Below, one piece after another: positions 50,209-59,690 of a stretch of DNA of 64,000 nucleotides. Under the pieces are notes generated by a model. The model was not told the origin of the DNA, made no database searches, and worked only from the letters and a program-made list of their open reading frames with translations. The position numbers and the translations under genes were made by a program. Numbering within the stretch: position 1 is the stretch's first letter; every line of letters begins with the position of its first letter. Source of the DNA: Candidatus Latescibacterota bacterium (GTDB lineage Bacteria; Latescibacterota; UBA2968; UBA8231); the NCBI GenBank assembly GCA_022826515.1, contig JAJDUT010000060.1, positions 62,001 to 126,000 of the forward strand, given 5' to 3'.

Positions 50209-52374
50209 ATGTACTGGTTGCCGATCGCGCTGCTGTTGCTAGCGGCACTGCAAGGCACAGCCGAGACGCGGAGCATTGCCATCGGCGGCGCGAGCGGATC
50301 GTCTTGGCAAGACGGCGGCGGCCAGATACAGGCGATTTTCCCGACTGGGGCCAGAGCGGTTGAGAGCGGCAACACCCCGGGTGGCGTGATCGATTTCGAT
50401 CCCGGGGACCGAGAGGGTTGGATTTTTCCGCAGAACGTCGTCGAGGGCACCAATCTAGCGCTCGGCCTACTCGGGCGCGGCGGCTCGGTCACCTCGCCGA
50501 CGGTTCTCGAAGCGGGCATTGAGTCGCAGCTAGAGACGATGATCGACGGCGACGGCGAGACGGCGTTGGAGCGCAAGAACGTGGCCGTCATTCGCGGCAT
50601 GGCCATGGACTTCGACCTAGGCGCGCGCTTTGGCGTCAATCGCGTCCAATTCTTCCCGCGCAATGGCCACCCGGATTTTCCCGCCGACCCATTCCAAGAG
50701 GACTTCATCCGCGGCTACGAGCTGTTTTTCAACGACGGCAGCGAGGAGACCCAAGGCGCGGGCGGCCCCGAATGGCGTTCGTTTCGGTTGAATGCTGCCA
50801 ACCAAGACGCGCTGGTCGATCTGAGCATTCCCCCGCAATTTGTGCGCTTCATCCGCTTGCAGTCGCGCACCAGCAACGGTTTTGAGATTGCCGAGTTCCG
50901 CGTCTTTGGCACCGGCTTCGTGCCCACGGCCGAATACATATCCAACATATTCGACCTCGGCCCAGATTTGGGCTTGTGGGGGACCATTCGCTGGGTGGAA
51001 GAAAGCGTCGGCCCGGCTGGTTTCGCCAACGCGCGCGTGCGCACCCGCACCGGCTTGGACGACACCCCCTTAGTCTATACCCGGCGCTTCTTCTTTGAGG
51101 GAGTCCAAGTCGAGGTCCCGTGGCAAAAGAATGCTGCGGTTGCGACCGGGGACGGCGAGGTCAATCTCGACCAAGCCGACCTAGAAAGGGCGCGTGCGCT
51201 CTTTGGCGCGCTGCCGCTGGAGGAGCGCAACGCCATCTCACTGTCGTCGGATGACTACAAGGGCTTGGGTGCCGAGCGGGGCAATGTGGTCGCCGACCTA
51301 GACGCTTGGAGCCCGTGGTCCTCGCCCTACGAATTGGGGACCCAGTTGACCGAGGCAGAGATCGAGGACAGTCAATTGGGCGTGCCGATTGTCTCGCCCG
51401 GGCCGAGGCGCTACATCCAGTTCCGCATTGACTTTCTCAGCGAGGACTTGGAGGCAGCCACAGGCATCGGCCCGCTGGCCTTCACGGTGGCCTCGCCGCC
51501 GCCGGCCGCGCAGATCCTCGGCGAGATCTTTCCGCGGCAGGTCGATTTGGGCGAGCCAGTGGATTTCGTCTATGCGGTGATGCCCACGTCCATTCGGCCC
51601 GGCGTAGATACGGGCTTTGACGGTTTTGAGATCGCCACGCCGGTGCGAGTAGAGGTCATTGAGTCCGTCGAAATTGTCGATGCCGATGGGCAGGTTGAGG
51701 CCGTGGACTTTTCAATGGCCGATCTTGCCGCGCTGCCAGCTACGGACGAGACCGGACGCTTTGCCATTGAGTCGGTCGATGCGCGCCGCTTTCGCGTGCG
51801 CTTTCCCCTCATTGCCGAAAGCGAGTTGGTGACCGGGCGGACGGCCCAGCTCAAAATTCGCTTTCGCAGCCGCGTGTTGCGCTACGGCACCAAGTTCGCC
51901 GGTTTTGCCTTCAACAGCGCCGAGGGAGATGTGGGGCAGGAGGTCGTCGCTGGCAACGTGGCCGCATTGGCTCCCGGCGACGACGATATTGTGGCGGTTG
52001 GCACGGAGACAAGCCGGGGCCTTTCGGTTGATGTGCCGCTAGCTGGCGGCAGCGCCTTGCTGATCAACGTGCGCGCCGACCCCCGTCCCTTCAGCCCCAA
52101 CGGCGATGGAATCAACGATGCGACGCACGTGTACTACGATCTGAGCCGTTTGGTCAGCCCGGCCCCAGTTGATGTAGAAATCGTCGATTTGGCCGGACGC
52201 CGGGTGCGCCAGCTATTTTCCGGCCTCCAGGGCGGCGGTTCGTACGCCATGCCTTGGGACGGCGCGGATGCGAACGGGGCCGCGCTGCCGCCGGGTATTT
52301 ACTTAGTGAGCGTAACGCTAGCCAGCGATACAGGCGGCGAAAGCGCGGTTAGAGCTGTCGAATTAGTGTACTGA
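50209..52374 (+). CDS. Secreted discoidin-like/W-S-x-W-S/FlgD-domain protein, paralogue 3
   Basis: About 721 residues from ATG at 50209, 11 bases after paralogue 2 with GGGAGG seven bases upstream; the frame is open earlier but only inside the preceding gene. Signal peptide MYWLPIALLLLAALQGTAE. It shows a discoidin-like unit (AMDFDLGARFGVNRVQFFP, EIAEFRVFGTGFVP), then ARVRTRTGLDDTPLVYTRRF, WSPWSSPYELG, RRYIQFRIDF, ILGEIFPRQVDLG and GFDGFEI. The FlgD-like domain starts PFSPNGDGINDATHV and carries IVDLAGRRVRQLF and WDGADANGAALPPGIYL, ending ELVY. It is 14 bases from the first barrel gene. Confidence 0.75.
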   Translation: MYWLPIALLLLAALQGTAETRSIAIGGASGSSWQDGGGQIQAIFPTGARAVESGNTPGGVIDFDPGDREGWIFPQNVVEGTNLALGLLGRGGSVTSPTVLEAGIESQLETMIDGDGETALERKNVAVIRGMAMDFDLGARFGVNRVQFFPRNGHPDFPADPFQEDFIRGYELFFNDGSEETQGAGGPEWRSFRLNAANQDALVDLSIPPQFVRFIRLQSRTSNGFEIAEFRVFGTGFVPTAEYISNIFDLGPDLGLWGTIRWVEESVGPAGFANARVRTRTGLDDTPLVYTRRFFFEGVQVEVPWQKNAAVATGDGEVNLDQADLERARALFGALPLEERNAISLSSDDYKGLGAERGNVVADLDAWSPWSSPYELGTQLTEAEIEDSQLGVPIVSPGPRRYIQFRIDFLSEDLEAATGIGPLAFTVASPPPAAQILGEIFPRQVDLGEPVDFVYAVMPTSIRPGVDTGFDGFEIATPVRVEVIESVEIVDADGQVEAVDFSMADLAALPATDETGRFAIESVDARRFRVRFPLIAESELVTGRTAQLKIRFRSRVLRYGTKFAGFAFNSAEGDVGQEVVAGNVAALAPGDDDIVAVGTETSRGLSVDVPLAGGSALLINVRADPRPFSPNGDGINDATHVYYDLSRLVSPAPVDVEIVDLAGRRVRQLFSGLQGGGSYAMPWDGADANGAALPPGIYLVSVTLASDTGGESAVRAVELVY

Positions 52375-52388
52375 TTAGGGAGGGTCTA

Positions 52389-55145
52389 ATGCGAGACCTA
52401 CGGTGGATACTCGCCGCCTTGCTCGTCGCGGCGCTAAGTGCCCACGCCCAAGGCCGGCGCTGGGGCGCGGACATCACCTATGAGCCTCGGGGGCCGGGCG
52501 TGCTCTTCGACGCCTTGGATCCAACGATCAAGCGCTGGTACGTGCCGCAAGAGCTGTTTGCCGACTACGGTTGGCAGCAGTGGCAGTACACCAACTACGC
52601 GCGCGACGCGTACGAGCGCTACGTCAGCACCACGATTGAAGGCTCTCCGTTTTACGACCTGTACGGCAACTACTTGACGCGCGGCTGGCTCATCTACGAC
52701 TGGACCCAGAACCAGCCCGTGCAATTTGGTTCGTCCATCTTCAAGGATCCGCGCTTTAACAACTGGTTCAACGCGGTCACCATTAGCTCGGACTCGCAGG
52801 GGCAGTTCTACTATGCAATCACGGTGGGCGATCGAATCCGCACGACCCTGACCCCGCTCACCTTCTCCAAGCCGACCTTCAGCGGCGTGCAGATGGACTT
52901 TGCCGCGGACAAGTACGAGGGCACCCTGCTCTTTTCGCGGGTGAGCCGTCCGGTCATCGGCAGCACGCCCACCGCCCCCACTGGCATCACCAATGCCACC
53001 AACCTGATGGCGGGCCGCGCCGTGGTGCAGATCGGCGATTTCGTGGCCGTGGGAGCTAACTTAGTCAATGCGCGCAACTCCACCACGGTGGCCGATGCGT
53101 TTGAGCGCAATCCCTTCGTCGGCACCCTCGCGGCCAATCAGGGCAGCCTGCCGGTCTCGGGCCTTGCTCTGGTCCTCAGCGACGACTCGCCCGAGGACGG
53201 TCAGGGCGGGGCGACCCTGTTTTCGCACGACATTCTCTTGACGAGCGAGGATCCAGAGACGGGGGAGCGCGAACAATTTAGGCTCCGCGACGTGGTCTCT
53301 GATCCGGCGCGGTGGCCCGTGGTCTCGGGCGGGGCACCCAAGGAAGGGGCCTTAGCGGCCGACGGCGACGAGAAGATCGTCATCAACTACGACTTCACGG
53401 ATATCGCCTATACTGGCCCGCGCCCCTCGGAGCTCGTCGCCGTGCAGTTCGACTTAGTCTTGGCCAATGACTACAAGGTGCAGGTTTGGTCCGACCGGCA
53501 AACGGGTAGCCGCGCGCTGCCAGTCTTGCCGCTGACGGGTCAAGACATTGAAGATCAGTCCCCAGCGCTGTTCGACATCCTCAGCGCCGAGGGCAATGTG
53601 CAGGACAATTCCAACCAGCAGCGAGTCGTCTTCGACTATGGATTGCCGTCGTCCCGCTTGATCTACGGCTTCACTGTGGAAGCCACGGATATCAAGGGCG
53701 TGGACCTATACGCGGAATTCGACGTCAGCCGCGCGTACAGCCAGTACCCCAACCCAGCGCGCCAAGCGGCCGACCGCTCGCTGGCCACGCACGCCCGCGA
53801 CGCCGAGGCTTGGATGGTCAATGCCTCAAAGGTGGCCGCGCCGTTTTACTTTTTCGGCGAGGCGTACAGCATGGACCCAGATTACTCGACGAGTTCGTTT
53901 ATCGTCGATGACGGCGGGGACATCACCTACGACAATCCGCGCACGTCTCTGTACGAGTTGGTTGACGACAACGACGACCAAGACCGCTCGGCCGATTGGT
54001 TCCGTTTTTCGCAGGGCGGCGGCGATGTGGCCGTCTTTCCAGGGTGGGACGAGAACAACGATTTCGTCTCCGACTTCAACCAAAACGACAATCGCATTCT
54101 CAACAACCGCATCCCGGATTACGAAGAACCCTTTTTCCGCTATGCGGCCGATCGCCCGGAGTTTTTGTTCGGCATTGACCTGAACAACAATGGTTGGATC
54201 GACCGCTTTGAAAACGACGACTTGCCCGACTACCCCTACAAGGTCGATCGCCGGGGCTACAACCTATACGGCGGCATTTTCCTCGACCCGCACACGCGGC
54301 TGACGTTGGGCAGGCTGAGCGAAGAGAGTATGGCTTCCGACGGACGCAACCGCGCCGCGTATGGCCTGCTGACGTACGACCGCGACTTCACTTGGGGCCG
54401 GTTGCGGGCCTTTGAGATGCTGCGGCGCGTAGAAGACGATATCGCCGACGACCGGCGCGAAATGACGCCGCACCTCGAAGTCAACTCGCTCGCGCTGGTG
54501 CGCGACATTCTGCCGACGCGGGATACGTGGATCAACACGACCTATTTGCAGCTCGATTACCAGCCGCTCGACAACCTAAACGCGATCAACAAGTTCAAGT
54601 ACGAGCGCTTTTGGCAGCAGGGCAGCGCGTTCAAAAGTCGCGTCAAAGGCCCGGCGCTCAACCAAGGCAGCCACTTGATTGGGTTGATCAACAAAGCGGA
54701 TTACACCTTTGGCTTGGCTGGCTTCAAGTTGCAGCCCAAGGTCAAGAGCGAGTACCTCAACCAGACTGCATTTGAAGCGCGCGCTGAGGACCGCGAGGAA
54801 TGGGTCGGCACGGGCATCGTGCTGCTGAGCCATCCGCTGTTGAGCCAGTCACTGGTAGAAACGGGAGTAGAGTTTTCCCTGTTCCGGGACTTGATCCTAG
54901 ACGAGGACGAGCAACTCGCCAACGGCCCGACCGGGCCGACGGGAGACTTTCGCAACTTGGTGTTGGCTCTGCAATGGTCCAGCGCCGGTTCCTACTTGGG
55001 CTACCGGCTGACGACGCAGTTTGGCTTTAGCTATACGCGCCTGTGGGAGGAGCGGGTGATTATCGGCAGCGAAGACTTGGAGCGGACCAATGAAGTCAGC
55101 GCCTTTAGCACCAGCTTCATAACCGTGTACGCGGGGCTGGAGTAG
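52389..55145 (+). CDS. Predicted outer-membrane barrel protein with EF-hand-like loops, paralogue A
   Basis: 918 residues with signal peptide MRDLRWILAALLVAALSAHA and GGGAGG upstream. The N-terminal part has WYVPQELFADYGW, YTNYARDAYERY and FYDLYGNYLTRGWLIYDW. The middle is beta-rich (~130-520). Two acidic loops follow: DENNDFVSDFNQND from residue 554, and DLNNNGWIDRFE at 597-608, which fits the 12-residue EF-hand pattern exactly, then PDYPYK and RRGYN. The last ~280 residues alternate hydrophobic and polar in long strands (TWINTTYLQLDYQPL, LGYRLTTQFGFSYTRLW) and end AGLE, like a barrel. I know no named family. It is followed four bases later by paralogue B. Confidence 0.7.
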   Translation: MRDLRWILAALLVAALSAHAQGRRWGADITYEPRGPGVLFDALDPTIKRWYVPQELFADYGWQQWQYTNYARDAYERYVSTTIEGSPFYDLYGNYLTRGWLIYDWTQNQPVQFGSSIFKDPRFNNWFNAVTISSDSQGQFYYAITVGDRIRTTLTPLTFSKPTFSGVQMDFAADKYEGTLLFSRVSRPVIGSTPTAPTGITNATNLMAGRAVVQIGDFVAVGANLVNARNSTTVADAFERNPFVGTLAANQGSLPVSGLALVLSDDSPEDGQGGATLFSHDILLTSEDPETGEREQFRLRDVVSDPARWPVVSGGAPKEGALAADGDEKIVINYDFTDIAYTGPRPSELVAVQFDLVLANDYKVQVWSDRQTGSRALPVLPLTGQDIEDQSPALFDILSAEGNVQDNSNQQRVVFDYGLPSSRLIYGFTVEATDIKGVDLYAEFDVSRAYSQYPNPARQAADRSLATHARDAEAWMVNASKVAAPFYFFGEAYSMDPDYSTSSFIVDDGGDITYDNPRTSLYELVDDNDDQDRSADWFRFSQGGGDVAVFPGWDENNDFVSDFNQNDNRILNNRIPDYEEPFFRYAADRPEFLFGIDLNNNGWIDRFENDDLPDYPYKVDRRGYNLYGGIFLDPHTRLTLGRLSEESMASDGRNRAAYGLLTYDRDFTWGRLRAFEMLRRVEDDIADDRREMTPHLEVNSLALVRDILPTRDTWINTTYLQLDYQPLDNLNAINKFKYERFWQQGSAFKSRVKGPALNQGSHLIGLINKADYTFGLAGFKLQPKVKSEYLNQTAFEARAEDREEWVGTGIVLLSHPLLSQSLVETGVEFSLFRDLILDEDEQLANGPTGPTGDFRNLVLALQWSSAGSYLGYRLTTQFGFSYTRLWEERVIIGSEDLERTNEVSAFSTSFITVYAGLE

Positions 55146-55149
55146 CGGC

Positions 55150-58008
55150 ATGAACGCCAGTTTGCGCCGCGTCGGCGCTCTCTGCTGGGTCGCGCTGCTC
55201 GGGGCTGCGCCGCTCAACGCCCAGCGCGAGGATTACGGCAGCCGTTTGGGCCGCATCGAAACGGGCCAGCCGATCTACTACTCGGCCGGCACCGGACTGC
55301 GCATGGAGGCCGTCTATCCCTCGTTGCAGAAGTGGTATCTGCCGCAGGAAATCGCCGGTGAGTACCGCCGGCAGTGGGCCTACACCAACTACGCGCGAGA
55401 CCCATACCGGCGCTACCTCGATCCGGGATTGGAGGGCGGGCACTTCTACGACCTTTACGGGCGCTTCTTGAACAAGGGCTGGTTGATCTACGACTGGCGT
55501 CAGGTGCAGCCGACCGGCTCGGGTGGCTCGGGCATTTTGCAGGCCGGCCAATACGGCTCGTGGTTCCGCAACTTGGTCATTGCCGGCGACACCAAGGGTC
55601 AGCACTACTTCTCAGTGCTCATCGGCGACGAAATCTTCGCCATGCTGACGCCCATGACTTTTCGCAAGACCGCGTACAACGGGGTTATGTTCAACTACGC
55701 AGCCGACCGCCTGACGGCCACCGTGCTCATGTCGCGGATCAACCTGCCGCTGTTCCGCACGGACCCCTTTCCCGTGACAGAGGACAATTTCACCAACCTC
55801 ATCGGCGGGCGCGTGGTCTTGGACTTGGGCGCTACGACGCGGATCGGCGGCACCTTTCTCAACGCGCACAACGGCCGGACGGCCTCCGACCGCTTTGAGG
55901 GCCACCCGCTCAAGGGCAAGCTGACGAGCGGCCAGCTAGACAGCCGCATCGACCGCATCGTGGTGCGGCTGACCGACGATTCGCCCGAAGACGAGGGCGG
56001 CGGAGCCGTGCTCTTTGGCAGCGACATTGAGATTGAGACGCGGATCGGCGACCGCGACACCCTGCTCTTTGGCAGCGAGATTGGTTTTGCGCCGCGCATC
56101 GTCGGTGGAATCGAGCGGGGAGGTTTTTTGACGGCTGAGGGCCGGGGCGAGGCGAGCCAGATCTTGCTCGAATACGTGTTCTCAGACGATGATCCGGCGG
56201 TCGTGGACCTAGAGGCCGTAGTGCCGAGCGCGGACTTGGTCAACCAAATCAGCCGGGTGCGCTTTCGCTTGGTGTTGGGCAACGACTACAAGGTAGAGGT
56301 CACCTCCAACCGCCAGACCGACAACAGTCCCAGCGGCGAGCAGCCGCAGTTTCGCACGGTCGCCCGGGCCGATGGCAACGTCTGGGACAACTCCAACCAG
56401 CGGACGGTGGTTTTTGACTACGGGCTGCCGACAGCGACGCAGGTGGCCGGGCTGACGCTCCAGGCCGACGATTGGGCTGGCTTCCGTGTGTACGGCGAAT
56501 TCAACGTCAACCACCAGTTCACCCAGTACCCGACGCGGACGCGGGATACGCACAAGGCATCCTCGGGCATTGCTGGGGATCGCGCGGCCCTCGGCTGGAT
56601 GGTCAATGTCTCGCGCCGCTTTGCGCCGTTTTACTTTTTTGGCGAGGCATTCGGCCTAGACGCCGAGTACGACACAAGCCCGCGCTTTGTCGATAGTAGC
56701 GGTCGAGTGGATTGGTCCAACGACGACGAAGCGCGGGCGCGGCACGTGTACGACTTTGTCGATGACAACGACGACAACGACCGCATCAACGACCAAAAGC
56801 GCCGCTTTGACGATGGCCGCACTGGTGAACAGCGCCGGGGCCTCGCGCGCACCTTTGAGGGCTTTGCCGACGACGCAGTCTTTCCCGGCCTCGACGAGAA
56901 CAACGACTTCATTTCCGACTTCAATCAAAACGATCTGCGCGAGCGTCCCAATTTCTTACCCGACTACGAAGAGCCTTTTCTCCGCTACAATGTCGATCGG
57001 CCCGAGTATCTCTTTGCCCTCGACCTGAACAACAATGGTTGGGGCGACCGCTTTGAAAACGACGAAGAGCCCGACTACCCCTACAAGCGCGACCGGCGTG
57101 GGTACAACGCCTATCTAAGCGCCGAGCTCCGGCCCGAACTCAAGCTGACGACCGGGCAGGTGTGGGAGCGCAAGCCGACGACGGGTGCACGTAACCGCAC
57201 GTACTATGCCCTGCTGGCGTACGAACAGAGCTTTGCCGGATTGGGCACGCTGACGGCGTATAATTCGCTCAAGTGGGCCGCCGACGAGATCGCCGAAGAC
57301 TTGGTGCAGTGGATTCAACTGCGCCCCGTGCTCGGTCGCCCGAGCAATTCCCCCGGCGGCATGACCGCGATCCGCGACCCGCTGGGCATGGGCGACGCCT
57401 TGGTCAACAAGCTGTGGATAGGCGCTGAACGCCGCGGCCGCACTGGCCTCCAGAGCGAGAGCAAGCTGCTGTATGAATTAATACGGCAACGGCGCGAGGA
57501 TGCCGTTGACCGCGAGGGTCGCCCCTTGCAACGCAATGCGCGGCGCTTGGGGCTGATCAACAAGGCCGAGTACCCGGTGCATCTGGGCCGCATAACCGCG
57601 CTGCCGCGCCTCAAGCACGAGTTGTTCATGGACGATACCCCGTTCAATATCGAGCGTCAGCTAGGCACCCCCATGGCCGAGCGGCGCGACTGGAGTGCGC
57701 TGGCCTCAATATTGGTAAAGGTGCCCTTTATGAAACGCTCGGTCGTACAGTTCGGCACGGAGTACCTGCACTTCCGCGACATGGTCGTGGACGAGGCCAC
57801 CGTCAACGCAGGTGATCCCACCGGGGACTACAACGAGACGTCCTTTGCCGTGCAATTGTCCAATACGACATCGTACTTGGGCTATAAGCTCATGTCCCAA
57901 GTGGGGCTGCGCATCGACAAGCGGCGGATAGAACTCGCGGAGGAGAAGGCCCGTACCGAAACCAGTGGATTGACTTTTGTCACAGTACAAGCAGGACTTA
58001 GTGAGTAG
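55150..58008 (+). CDS. Predicted outer-membrane barrel protein with EF-hand-like loops, paralogue B
   Basis: 952 residues; signal peptide MNASLRRVGALCWVALLGAAPLNA. It shares the architecture of paralogue A block by block: WYLPQEIAGEYR, YTNYARDPYRRY, FYDLYGRFLNKGWLIYDW, VFDYGLPTATQVAGLTL, FYFFGEAFGLD, DENNDFISDFNQND from residue 582, DLNNNGWGDRFE at 625-636, PDYPYK and RRGYN, and a strand-rich C-terminus ending in AGLSE. Compared with A it has an insertion near 545-575 (DQKRRFDDGRTGEQRR). Overall similarity looks moderate, but the acidic loop region is nearly identical in DNA. Its 3' end overlaps the chaperone gene by eight bases. Confidence 0.7.
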   Translation: MNASLRRVGALCWVALLGAAPLNAQREDYGSRLGRIETGQPIYYSAGTGLRMEAVYPSLQKWYLPQEIAGEYRRQWAYTNYARDPYRRYLDPGLEGGHFYDLYGRFLNKGWLIYDWRQVQPTGSGGSGILQAGQYGSWFRNLVIAGDTKGQHYFSVLIGDEIFAMLTPMTFRKTAYNGVMFNYAADRLTATVLMSRINLPLFRTDPFPVTEDNFTNLIGGRVVLDLGATTRIGGTFLNAHNGRTASDRFEGHPLKGKLTSGQLDSRIDRIVVRLTDDSPEDEGGGAVLFGSDIEIETRIGDRDTLLFGSEIGFAPRIVGGIERGGFLTAEGRGEASQILLEYVFSDDDPAVVDLEAVVPSADLVNQISRVRFRLVLGNDYKVEVTSNRQTDNSPSGEQPQFRTVARADGNVWDNSNQRTVVFDYGLPTATQVAGLTLQADDWAGFRVYGEFNVNHQFTQYPTRTRDTHKASSGIAGDRAALGWMVNVSRRFAPFYFFGEAFGLDAEYDTSPRFVDSSGRVDWSNDDEARARHVYDFVDDNDDNDRINDQKRRFDDGRTGEQRRGLARTFEGFADDAVFPGLDENNDFISDFNQNDLRERPNFLPDYEEPFLRYNVDRPEYLFALDLNNNGWGDRFENDEEPDYPYKRDRRGYNAYLSAELRPELKLTTGQVWERKPTTGARNRTYYALLAYEQSFAGLGTLTAYNSLKWAADEIAEDLVQWIQLRPVLGRPSNSPGGMTAIRDPLGMGDALVNKLWIGAERRGRTGLQSESKLLYELIRQRREDAVDREGRPLQRNARRLGLINKAEYPVHLGRITALPRLKHELFMDDTPFNIERQLGTPMAERRDWSALASILVKVPFMKRSVVQFGTEYLHFRDMVVDEATVNAGDPTGDYNETSFAVQLSNTTSYLGYKLMSQVGLRIDKRRIELAEEKARTETSGLTFVTVQAGLSE

Positions 58009-59680
58009 AGCGAAGCACGCGGTATATTGGCTGTGGCTCCTCGTTTGCTGGAGCTGCGGCACCCCCACCGAGGACTTGGTGGTGGCCCGAGTCGGCGAGG
58101 TGGAAATCGACGCCCCCCAATTGCTGGAATTTGAAGAAAGGCTGCACCCCGATCTGCGGAGCAAGAAGACGGGTGCGGACGCCTATTTCGATTACTTGCA
58201 GACCATAATTGACAAGGAGCTCATGGTCCTAGAGGCCAAAAAGCGGGGCCTTGACCAGCGCGCCGACTTCCGCCGCAAGATGGACAAATTGCGTAGTGAC
58301 CGAGTCTTGCGGCGCTTTTTGCAGCTAGAGGTGCATGACAAGATCGTCCACACGCAAGAGGAGATGCTGGCCCACCAGCGAGAGACGGGCCGCGACCGCG
58401 CCGTGCAGGTGCGGCGCATCGTAGTCGCCACAATAGAAGAGGCGCGAGCGATCAAGGCGGCCTTGGAGGGCGGCGACGACTTTGACGCATGGGCTAGCCG
58501 CAACTTGCTCGATGAGACCCAGCTAGAGGGGGGTCGCTACCTGATCAAGGACGAGCTGTACCCACGCATCTTGCAGGAGAAGGTTTTTCCTTTGGCACCG
58601 GGCCAGTTCTCGGAGCCAGTGCTCTTCAACGACCAGTTCGGCGTGTACGAGATAACAGCCGAAGTGCCGGTCAAGCTCTCGGTCGTGCAGTCGGTCATTG
58701 AGGCCGAGCTGCTCAAGGAGAAGCTGCCGCCGGCCGTGCAGGCGCTGTCGGCTCGCTTGCGGCAGGAACTCGACTTTGTGGTTCACGACCAAGCCTTGGA
58801 GCGCGTGCGCGGCCGCATCGGGCAGGGTGCTAAGGCGTTTTCTGCAGAGGAGCGCGAGCAGCCGATCTACGAGCACGAGAGCGGCACATTTACCATCGGC
58901 GATCTGCTCGATTTTGCCCGCGAGCTAGGCGTTGGCTTTCCAGAGGACGCGCCCGAGCAGTTCGACTGGTTCGTCCGAGACATCGTCGAGCCGCGTGCGC
59001 TGCTCTTGGCCGGCGCGTATACGGCGGGCGTTGCCCGCGAAGAAACAGTGGTCGCTTGGTTCCAAAAGCGACAGTTGTCAAACTTGCTGGTGGCCATGCG
59101 CCGGGACGTGGTCGATGGCGTCTTCGCCAGCCGCGAAGAAGCCCGAGAGTTGTACGACCGTCACCCCAACCTTTTCCGCCCCCTCGAATCCATTGGCGTA
59201 CAGGAAATTTTAGTTCGCACCGAGGAGGAGGCACTGGCGCTGCGCGAGGAAGTAGAGCGCGGCGGCGACTTGGGCGCGCTGGCCGCCGAGCACACCCTGC
59301 GCCGGCGCGGCAAAGCCAACGAGGGCGAGTTCCACCTGCATCCTTGGGAGAAGCAACAGTTCATCCCACTCTTTGAGGCGGCACAAGGGCAAAGAATCGG
59401 CGCACTCATCGGTCCGATCGCCTTGGAGGTCGCGGCCGCTGAGGTGCTAAGCTCCGAACCGATCAGCGGCCCGTACTACGCGATTTTCCGCTTGCTCGAT
59501 TCGACGATCAACGCCGCACCGAGGCCATTCGCGCAGGCCGAGCGCCGCGCTCGGGCGCTAGTGCGCCGCCAAAAGCAGGAGCGGCTCTTCGGGCAATTCA
59601 TCATCCAATTGCGCCACGAATACGCGGCGCAAATCGAGGTCTTCCGCGCGCAGGTAGAGGCCCTCGTCCGCAACACATGA
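58001..59680 (+). CDS. SurA/PpiC-like parvulin-type periplasmic chaperone, probable lipoprotein
   Basis: About 559 residues from GTG at 58001, which has AGGA five bases upstream and overlaps the barrel gene stop; a TTG at 57977 is the other option. The N-terminus VYWLWLLVCWSCGTP suggests a lipoprotein. Residues ~40-110 resemble the SurA/PrsA chaperone arm (DYLQTIIDKELMVLEAKKRGL). Two parvulin-like units follow: one near 130-225 (VRRIVVATIEEARAI, LEGGRYLIKDEL, PGQFSEPV) and one near 390-500 (VQEILVRTEEEALALREEV, RGKANEGEFH). It probably escorts barrel or secreted proteins across the periplasm, a role that fits its neighbours. Confidence 0.78.
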   Translation: MSRAKHAVYWLWLLVCWSCGTPTEDLVVARVGEVEIDAPQLLEFEERLHPDLRSKKTGADAYFDYLQTIIDKELMVLEAKKRGLDQRADFRRKMDKLRSDRVLRRFLQLEVHDKIVHTQEEMLAHQRETGRDRAVQVRRIVVATIEEARAIKAALEGGDDFDAWASRNLLDETQLEGGRYLIKDELYPRILQEKVFPLAPGQFSEPVLFNDQFGVYEITAEVPVKLSVVQSVIEAELLKEKLPPAVQALSARLRQELDFVVHDQALERVRGRIGQGAKAFSAEEREQPIYEHESGTFTIGDLLDFARELGVGFPEDAPEQFDWFVRDIVEPRALLLAGAYTAGVAREETVVAWFQKRQLSNLLVAMRRDVVDGVFASREEARELYDRHPNLFRPLESIGVQEILVRTEEEALALREEVERGGDLGALAAEHTLRRRGKANEGEFHLHPWEKQQFIPLFEAAQGQRIGALIGPIALEVAAAEVLSSEPISGPYYAIFRLLDSTINAAPRPFAQAERRARALVRRQKQERLFGQFIIQLRHEYAAQIEVFRAQVEALVRNT

Positions 59681-59690
59681 GGAGGCTGAA

